The notes under the pieces: model-generated
Told to the model about the DNA's origin: nothing
Databases searched by the model: none
Seen by the model: only the letters and a program-made list of their open reading frames with translations
Translations under genes and position numbers: made by a program
Shown here: one piece after another, positions 24,001 through 32,669 of the stretch
Numbering within the stretch: the stretch's first letter is position 1
Layout of the letters: each line of letters begins with the position of its first letter
NCBI GenBank assembly: GCA_001179505.1
Contig: CDMY01000243.1
Coordinates: 508,066-572,065 of the forward strand
Source of the DNA: Vitrella brassicaformis
Taxonomy: Eukaryota > Sar > Vitrellaceae
Direction: 5' to 3'
DNA: 64,000 bases

Positions 24001-24803
24001 CACACAGGCATGGTCGGTGTGCATTGCGTGTTCAGCTCCGGAGCGCTGGACGCCTGCGTCATACACGTACATGCTGCAGGCCATCGCATTGTAAGCCCTT
24101 GGGGGTGTGGGTGTGGGGACGGGTGGGATCAAGGGACCGACCGTCATGGGTGTGTGTACGCTGTCTGTCTGTCTGTCTGTCCAGTTCGTACTTCATGGAC
24201 ATCATGTGGGCGTGGACCTACTTCGCAGCATGGGGACTCAGTGAGCCATACACACACAAAGGCGCACACGGATGGATGGATGGCACGCTGATGGGGTGTG
24301 TGTGTGTGTGTCAGATGGCGATGTTGTGTTCCACAGCATCGCCAAGGTCATGACGGTGATGCAGTTCATCTTCAAAATCATCCTATTCGTTTTCTTCTGG
24401 AAATGCAAATTCGACCTCCGAGAGCTGGTCAGTCAGTCGCCAAGCAACACCCTCCGTATGTGTGTGTGACCCTGTCCCCCTCTCCCTCTCCCTCTCCCTC
24501 TCTCTCTCTGTGCGTGTGTGTGCAGCAACTGAGGCAACAGAAGCGAATGGAGGTCCGCGGGGTAAGCCTGCAACTCGGTCGATCAGCCAGTGTCGTTATC
24601 TATGGTGTCACGCCTGTCTGTCTGTCTGTCTGTGCGCAGGGTCAGACAGAGCCGTTTGATCTGCGCCGCGCCCATCGCATGGCCGAAGAAGGCCCCAAGC
24701 AGTCGACCAGCCCGTTCAAGTACATCAGACAGACAGACAGACAGGCAGGCGGGGGACAGCAAGATGAACGTTGTGCTGTGTCGTCAGGTTCCTGGGCTTC
24801 TAA
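21092..24803 (+). CDS. C2-like domain protein with C-terminal membrane segments
   Basis: About twenty short exons. The N-terminal part is acidic and helical (LKEMKAWWEVARNACINTQR). A Pro-rich linker precedes a C2-like beta region over about 22,660-23,200 (IIIDETFTF, VLVCTLVCGDPAIPSD, ESIGECQIDLKDIQ, LQLAVQWIWSK). Hydrophobic segments follow: RWFVVIYMLLSALAAFAK, PDFLNLLVAAFSF, YFMDIMWAWTYFAAWGL and MQFIFKIILFVFFWKC. The tail ends FKFLGF before TAA at 24,801-24,803. C2 domains usually bind membranes, often with calcium; I cannot assign the calcium ligands. The start is uncertain: ATG at 21,092 joins in frame to the exon at 21,250 only through a GC donor (76-nt intron). The junction near 23,935-24,007 also does not keep frame with its most obvious GT donor. 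Confidence 0.65.
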
Positions 24804-25494
24804 CGTGCCAGCCAGTCGTCAGTCCATGTATTTATTATGCACATGAGTCAATTGGGCTCCCTCCGGCCATGTCTTATATACAGACAGACAGATACCCTCG
24901 GCTGTGTTTGATGGCATCGCTCCCTCCCCTCCGCCCGGCCATCGGTGCTCAATCAACGAATCCCCTGCACAGCCGGCTGTCGGCCGGCGTCTGGTCGACT
25001 GTGGGCGCGCAATGAATGTCAGTCAGTCCGGAGAGGGCGAGGGAGAGGGACAGAGAGGGGGAATCGATGCCCCCTGGTTTTGTGTATTTTCGTGTGTATC
25101 ACTCTACGTCAGTGTTCCGATCGACGACCGACCGACGAGGCGTCGGCTGGTTGGCATTTATATACGTGTTAACGTTGTGTTGTAATGTGTTGTGTGTGGA
25201 GTGTGAGGGTCGCTCGAGATTCCAATATCGTCTAGATCTGTTGATAGGCGATGGATGGATGGATGGATGGATGCGTGGACGGACAGCGGCTGCACGCATT
25301 AGGGTGGCTGGATGTCCTTCTGTCACAGAGAGAAAGATCAAGATGAATGATATGATTCGTGTGTCGTACGTCCAATTGTCAAACCCCACATCATAAGCCA
25401 CACTGAATTGACACGCGTCAACGGAAAATGCCGGTACTCAATGTGCGCTGCGAGACGCGGGAGGAGGCCAGCCCCTTGTAAATTGGCGCATCCC
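24804..25494. other. Spacer between tandem genes
   Basis: About 690 bp after the C2-like gene and before the signal-peptide gene. It contains short GACA and (GGAT)n tracts (about 25,250-25,272) and no supported gene. Short ORFs on both strands look like chance. Confidence 0.55.
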
Positions 25495-26660
25495 ATGCAG
25501 TCGTTGCTTCTTGTGGCTCTGCTGTTGGCCCTCGTCGCTCTCTGCAATGGCTACGACATCAATTTGTAATCAAAGGACGGTCAGTCAGTCGACGATGGCG
25601 CCATGGCGTCACTTGTCGCCGAGACGAGGGCCCTCAGCGCCTCTCGCACCGTCTCCAGGAGGCGCTTGCGACGACAGGTGAAGGCAGCCCCCTGGGGATC
25701 ATGCCCTATCATAATGTCTTTGCATCCGTCGGTGTGTGGGCTTGTTTGCAGCTGCGTTCTTGGAGCTGGACCGGAGGGAATACAGCTCTGCCGTCGAACA
25801 CATCACTGCAGGCATGACATGAAGTTCAACGTACACACGCCATTCCACGTGGGTCATTCATTCGCGTCACATGCATGCAGGTGTCGTGGCGAACCACTCA
25901 GCTGGTGCCGAATCACATGGTACGGTAAGGGATGCCACTGAGTCTCTCTGTTCACACTCAGACATACATGTCTCCTTCCCTGCCTCCGTCCCACCTTTTC
26001 CCCAGCTGCAGGCGCTTCGTGCACAGTAACTTTCGCATTCGACCTTCGCCAAAGCGACGAAACCAAACAGTTTGGCCCATACCCCTACGCGATCGCTTAC
26101 GACGATTACTTCTACTACGGGACAGGCGCGTCCGGCTGCTCTAGCCCTGACGTCTGCGTGGTGACAGCCGTGCAGGTGGACCCCTCGGCGAACAACACTG
26201 GCAAGGGATACGGACAGTGCACACCGCCATCCAGACTCAAGGAGACGGGGCTCAACGATGCGCAGAGAGCCGAGGTGTGCTGCACGGATGCATCCCCTGT
26301 GACAGGAGGGCCGTTCTGCATGGCGCCGAGCACGGTCAGCTGGTCATAGAGCGATCATGAGACAGACATGTCTCTCAGTAGGGCTTGTGTGCGGTGCTAT
26401 TCATTTAGACCGTCGAGCTGCAGTCCTCGCCCCATCGTAATGCGGTCCCCATTGCCGAGACCTCCATCAACGCGGTGGAGCGGTTCATCGAGAATCATCC
26501 TAAGCACGGATGGAAACATATCGTTCGCTGGCTGTTCCCTGGAGCTGTCGACTATATAAGTGAGATTTGATGTCATGCAGGCAAACTCTGCATGTACACA
26601 CCTGTGTGTGTTGCTCTTGCCGTTTGGGTGTTTGCAGGCCCTCTCCGCATCTCTAACTGA
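25495..26660 (+). CDS. Small secreted protein, function unknown
   Basis: Function not recognised. The start at 25,495 opens with a clear signal peptide (MQSLLLVALLLALVALCNG). Downstream exons read in one frame: AAFLELDRREYSSAVEHITAG, a Cys-containing body with ASCTVTFAFDLRQSDE, YDDYFYYGTGASGCSSPDVC and EVCCTDASPVTGGPFC, then a helical segment (AETSINAVERFIENHPKHGW). It ends DYISPLRISN before TGA at 26,658-26,660. The intron at 25,812-25,880 appears to be GC-AG (69 nt). Exon 1 reaches an in-frame TAA at 25,567 unless it is spliced. The only frame-correct GT-AG option I see is 25,566-25,588, just 23 nt, so the first junction is unresolved. The body could also belong to a gene with a different first exon. 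Confidence 0.55.
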
Positions 26661-27359
26661 ACCGACCGCCCGAGTCACAGGCCGACGTCCGTCCATCGGT
26701 CCGTCCGCCTGTCTGTCTGCCTGTCTGCCTGTCTGCCTGTCTGCCTGTCTGCCTGTCTGCCTGTCTGCCTGTCTGCCTGTCTGCCTGCCTGCCTGCCTGC
26801 CTGCCGATGTGTAAGTGCCCGGGTTCGTATCTCCCCGGCCAGCCGGCGAGACATTCATTTGATATTGGACGGGCGCCTTCGTGCGTTATTGAGTGACGCG
26901 GGGACCGAAAGGAGAGGGGAGCATCGAAAGTGAAGCAGCGACTGACTGACAACCAACCAACTCCTGTAAAGCCATTCAATTCGTTCTGCCTGCCTGCCTG
27001 CCTCTACAAGCCACGTGCACGTGCGACATGAAAGCACACCTCTTTGCACGTCACTTAGGGTACCTGCCATCGGACATGTAGATATCGCTGCCACTCGCTT
27101 TGGTGGCATCGGTTTCGTGCAAGCAGATGATGCGCAGGCCTGGGCGAAAGGCGCGTGCACCGGGTTAAAGGAAAAGTCTCTGTCCGGGCGTACTATAAAC
27201 GCATGCACTTGCACGCATCTGTACAGGTCCACAAGACACAATACATATCACCCCGTAGGTAAGTATAGTATACGTATCGTGTATCGTGTAGGTAGGTGTC
27301 CCCACAGCAAAGCAAAGTAACAAGCAAACAAGCAAGCAAGCAAACAAACACATACGTAT
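26661..27359. other. Spacer with simple repeats
   Basis: Contains the long (CTGT/CTGC)n tract listed separately, a shorter (CTGC)n at about 26,988-27,003 and a CAAG/CAAA-rich run at about 27,318-27,352. No gene or RNA is supported. Confidence 0.6.
26705..26805. repeat. (CTGTCTGC)n microsatellite
   Basis: About 100 bp of alternating CTGT and CTGC units, turning into pure CTGC at the right end. It gives artificial ORFs on both strands (Cys/Leu/Pro/Ala or Gln/Arg/Ala/Gly periodic peptides). Confidence 0.95.
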
Positions 27360-27632
27360 GCGTCGTTTGACATCTGTATTACGGATCCTGACGCAACGTC
27401 TTACGCTTCCAAGAACCGATCGACCAAGTCCATCCTGAAGCAGCACGAGACCGCCAAGAAGAAGAAATACCGCTCGGCCGTCTGCGACTCCCGCGTGACC
27501 TTCTGCCCTCTGGTGGTGACGTGTGACGGTGTGTGGGGACACGATGCCAACGTGTTCATCGCCCACATGGCTCATGCGCTGTTGGAGAAGGAGGGGTGGA
27601 AGGGTCGGGGGTCCAGTCATGTGTCTGGATGG
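27360..27632 (+). mobile_element. Remnant of a reverse-transcriptase-type retroelement ORF (C-terminal part)
   Basis: An open frame with no start reads ASFDICITDPDATSYASKN, then a Lys-rich stretch, then FCPLVVTCDGVWGHDANVFI. A DxDxxSY motif, a run of charged residues and then PxVxxxDGxxGxxA matches, from memory, the region just after the reverse-transcriptase domain in non-LTR-type ORFs common in dinoflagellate genomes. The polymerase core itself is absent. The frame runs into an assembly gap, so its 3' end and any tail are unknown. Probably a degenerate or 5'-truncated copy. Confidence 0.5.
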
Positions 27633-27932
27633 NNNNNNNNNNNNNNNNNNNNNNNNNNNNNNNNNNNNNNNNNNNNNNNNNNNNNNNNNNNNNNNNNNNN
27701 NNNNNNNNNNNNNNNNNNNNNNNNNNNNNNNNNNNNNNNNNNNNNNNNNNNNNNNNNNNNNNNNNNNNNNNNNNNNNNNNNNNNNNNNNNNNNNNNNNNN
27801 NNNNNNNNNNNNNNNNNNNNNNNNNNNNNNNNNNNNNNNNNNNNNNNNNNNNNNNNNNNNNNNNNNNNNNNNNNNNNNNNNNNNNNNNNNNNNNNNNNNN
27901 NNNNNNNNNNNNNNNNNNNNNNNNNNNNNNNN
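27633..27932. other. Assembly gap (300 N)
   Basis: Exactly 300 N. The 34 bp immediately left of the gap (27,599-27,632) recur just right of it (27,936-27,969), so the two contig ends probably overlap or the gap spans a tandem repeat unit. The gap size is likely nominal. Confidence 0.95.
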
Positions 27933-28958
27933 CACGAAGGGTCGGGGGTCCAGTCATGTGTCTGGATGGATTCGCTCTCGCTTGTCTATCGCCCTCGCGC
28001 GTGCGACTAGCTTCTGTCTGCGTGGGGGAGGGAGGGGAGGGTTTGCGGGACTGGGGTGTGCTGATGGGGCGGGGATTGATCCCTCCTCCCCTTGAGCCTG
28101 TTTGAGTCTGCGTGCTGATGGGACTGTATTTGTATGAGTATCACGGACACACAGACGAGTGTTACGGTTAATGACAGTTTCCCCCCCAACAAACACATAC
28201 ACGTACGTATCCGGATGAGGGTCGGTCGCTCTGTATGTGCACCAAATCGCGCCTCCACAGCTGGACTCATGAACAATGTCAGCACATTCCCGAGCGGGGA
28301 ACAAAGGCCCCCCTCACGTATAGCCGAAGGATCACAACAGCACTAGCACTGCACCAACATACACAGACCAACACACAGACAGACGCATTTTCCAATCAAA
28401 AACCCTCCGCCTTGTAGTGTGCTCGCCCCGCCTACTGACTGGCTTACTCCCCCTTACCGACGTCGCCAACATACTTCAGAGTCATATCCTCATGCTCAGG
28501 CAGCACCTGCAGCCAACACAAGCAGGCAGACGTACACGACTGTGTGGCTGGCTGCAGCTTGGTCACACGGCATTGCCGTACTCACTCACTTCGAACTGTC
28601 CCTCCTGCCACTACATTGGTCGGGATCTCTCTTGCAACGCCCCCAAGAAGCGTCCGGCTCTGGAAAGACACACACACACACACAGACGCGCATCACGAAC
28701 AACACAAACGTATTTGTACATTCCTTGGTGAGCACCCCGATGCTGTGGATCATCTGTGCGTGCGCCTTGCTGGCCTTGACACCTGGGTTCAAGCGTATTG
28801 CAAATTTACACCTGTACACTGTAGAGTTTGGGGTGATCCAAGTTGCCGTACGCTGCCCGGAGGCTGTGAGCATCAGAGCAAGGTGCCGGGGAGCGGCAAA
28901 AGGACCCTCTCCGCCCGCCACCCGTCCCTCATCCTCGACGGACAGACAGACAGACAGA
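27933..28958. other. Spacer upstream of FAS1-like gene
   Basis: About 1 kb with no supported gene. An ORF at 28,419-29,195 reads through the real start and first exon of the next gene in another frame. Short CA-rich tracts and a (GACA)n run (about 28,939-28,957) directly before the next ATG are the only features. Confidence 0.5.
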
Positions 28959-30548
28959 ATGGGTCCAAGAGGATCTCTCCTGCTAGGGGCAGTCGTCGTC
29001 AGCTGCCTCCTGCTGGGAGCGACAGCACAGACGCCAACTTGCGCAGAGGGAGGAACACTAAGGAATTTTGAGGAAGTTGAGACCCTCTCAGATCTGCTGG
29101 ATCAGACGGTGGGTGACTGGGTCGGAACAGAAGAGCGTTTGACGCCGGTCTGTGTGGCCTTTGTTTGGTTCAGGAAATCGAGGTTGGTGGCCTAGCTTTC
29201 AACATATCTGGGTTTGTGGACGTGTGCTCGGAGGGCATCAGCAAGAATCTCAGCGACCCAGAGGTGGTTAACACCATCTTCGCCTTCACCGACGCAGCAC
29301 TCGACCAAATCGTCGTCAACGCGCCAACATCAGGCTCCGTCGAACAGGTGAGTGGATGACCAAACTGGCCAGACAGACAAGGGAGGGGCTCACACACGAC
29401 ACATGTGTGTTGGTCTGGGCTTTGGTTGCAGTTCTGCCTGTACCACTTTGTGGAGGGCAAGATTTGCCCGGAATTATTCAAGCCCGGCACATCGCTCATC
29501 CCGTCAGAGGACTGTCGGACCCTCCCTGACATACTGGGCGGCGGCGACAAGTGCGCAGAGATCGCCGTCACAAGGATCGAGCAGAGAAGACGGCTGCAAG
29601 AGGGCGAAAAGGAGCATCATTATGGCTGGAGGCGAGTGGACATCCCCATTCTGCCGGAGGAGGAGTCTGGGAGCGTTGCGCAGCAAGAAGGCGGCACGGC
29701 GCTCTCCTTGACGAATGGCGGGCCCGGCCGAAAGAACGAGCAAATTGTGATTGTCAAGGACGGCTATGGCCCCGGCGGCATGGAAGGAACGGGTCTGAGT
29801 GTGGAGCCGACCGTCATCGGCCGCCCCGCCCGCGTGATTGCTATTGGGGAGGCCGCGAATGGCGTGGTTTACATCATCGACGCCGTGCTCGAGTCGCCCG
29901 CACTCCCGAGGAACCTGCTTTTCCAGCGGCCGCCAGAGGGCGAGACGCTGTACTTCCAAAAGTCATCAGGTCAGTTAGTACAGTCTGTCGACAACAGGAG
30001 GAGCAGAAGCAGACACGATGGTGTGGTGTGTCTATGCCATGAATGTGATGTGCAGGTCCGCCGTGCCCGCCTACGAAGGACTACGACTGCCCGATCAACG
30101 CCTTTTGCATCGCGGGTGTGTGCGAGTGCGACGTGGACTTTGACGCCGCGTTTGCCAACAGCAAGCAGGCGTGTCTTCGGTCCGACACGTGCCGCAACTG
30201 CAACCGTAACAGTGTGTGTATGCGCAACTCGCTCCTGCAGCAGTACTTCTGCACCTGCCTGCCCGGCTACTTCGGACAGGTACCTACACCGGCACATATA
30301 TCCAAGGACCGGAGCAGCTGTATACGGACACACGTGTGTCTGTCTATCTTGTTGTGTTGTGTGTGCAGGGTATCGACTCTGACGGTGACACCAACTCATG
30401 CGGCAAGCCCAACCCCATCGACACGAACTCATCCAAGACCGAAATCACATACGCCGACAAGACACCCAAATTTGACGGGGACACCTTCCCCCCCAACAAG
30501 CTCCTCTCAGAGGTCGACAGGTTCTTCGGCAGCAGGCGGGGGCAGTGA
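28959..30548 (+). CDS. Secreted FAS1 (fasciclin)-like protein with EGF-like Cys-rich tail
   Basis: Predicted secreted adhesion-type protein. ATG at 28,959 starts a strong signal peptide (MGPRGSLLLGAVVVSCLLLG). Exons 28,959-29,108, about 29,174-29,347, about 29,432-29,969, 30,055-30,279 and about 30,369-30,548 join in frame. The first part matches a single FAS1 fold: TLSDLLDQ, TIFAFTDAALDQI, FCLYHFVEGKI, and the C-terminal box with ANGVVYIIDAVLESPALP. A Gly/charge-rich loop is inserted within the domain. A Cys-rich segment follows (CPINAFCIAGVCECD, CNRNSVC, YFCTCLPGYFG), read as EGF-like, then a polar tail (GIDSDGDTNSCG) ending at TGA 30,546-30,548. FAS1 domains usually mediate cell-matrix or cell-cell adhesion; the role here is inferred. 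Confidence 0.75.
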
Positions 30549-31261
30549 GACGAGACAGGCAGACACATGCATGATGGGGTCGGTTGGCTGGCTGCTTTTG
30601 CCTTTCTCTCTGCCTGCTGGCGGCCCTCAATCTATCGCTTGCGTGGACCTTCCTGTCTGTCTGTCTGTCTGGTGTGTGCAAGTGAGGAGGCAAAGCCCTC
30701 TTCGCCCCTCTCTCTTTCTGTCCTTTCTATCAATGCTCCCTTCCTCCCTCCCTCCACCGCCCGCCCCCCTCCCTCCTTGCCTGCCTGCCTGCCTGCCTGC
30801 CTGTACGTTGCATGACTTTCCATTGTATGGCCGACGGATGGGTACTATCGTGACCAACAGACACAGGTAAGAGTCCCGACAGGCCCCTTGGGGAGCGTGC
30901 ATACATAGATGAATTGAGTTGCTAGTGGGTGAGACGAGGTCAATCCATGGATGGGCGTACGATGGATGGATGGGTGGGTGGATGGATGGCCTGTCACACC
31001 GATTGATGCGTGAATGAATGAATGAATGGATGGATGGACATTTCGTGTACATGTTGATTGCCTACAGCTTCCCCCCCTCCCTACCACCCTCACCGCCAGC
31101 GCACAGTGTTCGCATGATTGATTGAACGCAATCAGGGTGTCTCATGGTGCACGCACACACGCAAAGCGCAAGGTCTGATAAAAACACGTGCGTGTCCCGG
31201 CCCGCAGACATCCACGTGGAGAACTCAATACCAGCCCCCATCTGGTCATTCATTCATTCAT
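30549..31261. other. Spacer between convergent genes
   Basis: About 710 bp with (TGTC)n at 30,652-30,672, pyrimidine-rich (TCCC)n, (CTGC)n near 30,777-30,803 and (GGAT/GAAT)n near 30,960-31,040. No gene is supported. It holds the 3' ends of both neighbours. Confidence 0.6.
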
Positions 31262-32409
31262 TCAGTCATCCTCATCAGAGTACCCTCCCAGCAGCTCGCT
31301 CAGCCCCTTGCCACCCTTTCCCCCACTGCTGCACACATCACCTCCGCCGCCCTGGCTCACCACGGCATCTGCCGCCTTCTGCCGCTTGACACCCTCATCG
31401 CCCTCAGCCGCACCACCGCTGTTGCTATCGGCTGCTTTCCGCTTGACCACCGATATCCGTGAGAAGATTGACGGCCCGTTGTCAGCTGCGAATGACGCCC
31501 CTGCGGCCCCGTTGTTATCGTTGCTGTCATTGAGCTTGGCGGGCCCGGCAGCAGCAGCCGACGAGGAGCTTGGGGCGGGCTGAGGGCGGGGCGCTGCCGC
31601 TGCCTCGTGGTCGTCGTCATCTTCCTCCTCTTTGGCGAGCCTCTTGACGCCGAGCAAAGGCCTGACGGCCTCCAGCTCGGCCTCCTCATCAGCGGTCCAG
31701 TCGGCCTCTACTGTGGCGGTGGAGCGCTCCTCGAGGAATTGTAGTGCCTCCGAGATGGTGTCATCTCGACTCATGAGCCGCTTGTTCATCTTCCGGACCT
31801 CGTCAAGGTCCTCGAAGGTCTGGATCTCCTGCTGCGTGTTGAACTGCTTGTGCTCGAGGGCCTTCATGCTGTCGCCCTCGAGCTCAGCCATGTGCTTCTC
31901 CTTCATCTGGCTCTCAAGGATGTCGGCGTCGAGGTAGGCCTGGTAGTTGCGCTTGCCGCCTGTCTCGAGAATGTAGTCTGCGTGCTGCGGGTCGGTCTTG
32001 AAGGCCACCTCAGCCCGGCAGTTGGGACAGCGGCCGTAGAAGCGCCAGACGGCGATGCCCAGGTAGTCCTCGCCCTGCACCTTCTCGACTCGGCTGTTGA
32101 ACTTGGTGCCGATGTAGACGTAGTCGCCGCATGTGTTGCAGCAGAACGTGAAGGGGAACATCATGCGCACGTTGAACAGCCGCGGACCCTTGCGCTTCTC
32201 CCGGACCTTGGACGGGTCACGCAGAGTGCGCAGCTTCACCGGGTCGAAGTCGGGCGGGTAGTACTGACAGACAGACAGACCATACACAAACACAACAACA
32301 CAACACAACACAACACAAGACAAGACACATGAGTGAGACAACACAGGCAAGATGGTTGTTTTCGTGGACGTATTTGACTCACCTTGTTGAGCACTTTGCG
32401 TTCTCCCAT
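31262..32409 (-). CDS. YJU2: Pre-mRNA splicing factor YJU2 (CWC16/CCDC94 family)
   Basis: Step-one spliceosome factor associated with the Prp19/NTC complex; it promotes branching. Exon 1 (32,409-32,383) encodes MGERKVLNK and exon 2 (32,263-31,262) begins YYPPDFDPVKL, so the junction rebuilds the invariant family N terminus. Total 1,029 nt (342 aa), as usual for the family. Zinc-binding pairs are present (FCCNTCGDYVYIGTKFNSR and YGRCPNC), followed by the conserved TDPQHADYILETGG segment. The rest is a Lys/Glu-rich helical region and a low-complexity tail ending in acidic residues before the stop. The intron carries a (TGTC)n tract right before the acceptor. It is divergent from the TBC gene, 260 bp away. 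Confidence 0.95.
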
Positions 32410-32669
32410 GGTGGCGAAGCAGCACTAGCTATACCACGCACAAGGCAAAGCGCGACAGACAGACGGCAAACACACCGGCGAGCAGAGGGGAAGATGAGAT
32501 GCGATGGTCAGCCACACAAAACAGAACGAACAAGGCAACGAGCGGTAAGCGGAAGATGCGGCGCTCTCCTCCTCTGCCTTCGCATTTGAGCTCGCAGTGG
32601 AAAGCGCGCAAAAGATGGGGATGGGAAAAGCAGCGTCAGTGGCGCGTCTGCGTTAGGCGGAGGCTTTGT
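32410..32669. promoter_or_regulatory. Divergent promoter region, YJU2 / TBC protein
   Basis: 260 bp between two start codons on opposite strands; it must contain both transcription starts and 5' UTRs. No named element is visible. The plus-strand frame is open upstream to 32,499, so an earlier start for the TBC protein cannot be excluded. Confidence 0.5.

Noticed and set aside
26811-26850. GGTTCGTATC-like sequence considered as a tRNA T-arm
   Set aside because: No matching acceptor, D or anticodon arms could be found around it.
26653-26979. Periodic Gln/Arg/Ala/Gly ORF and its Cys/Leu/Pro mirror
   Set aside because: Translation of the (CTGT/CTGC)n microsatellite. A CRISPR-like array was also considered, but there are no spacers and the organism is eukaryotic.
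27495-28105. Long ORFs on both strands across the first N gap
   Set aside because: Most of their length is N; they are artefacts of undetermined bases.
28419-29195. 258-codon plus-strand ORF before the FAS1-like gene
   Set aside because: It runs into the true first exon out of frame and contains CA-repeat peptide; no domain or splice support.
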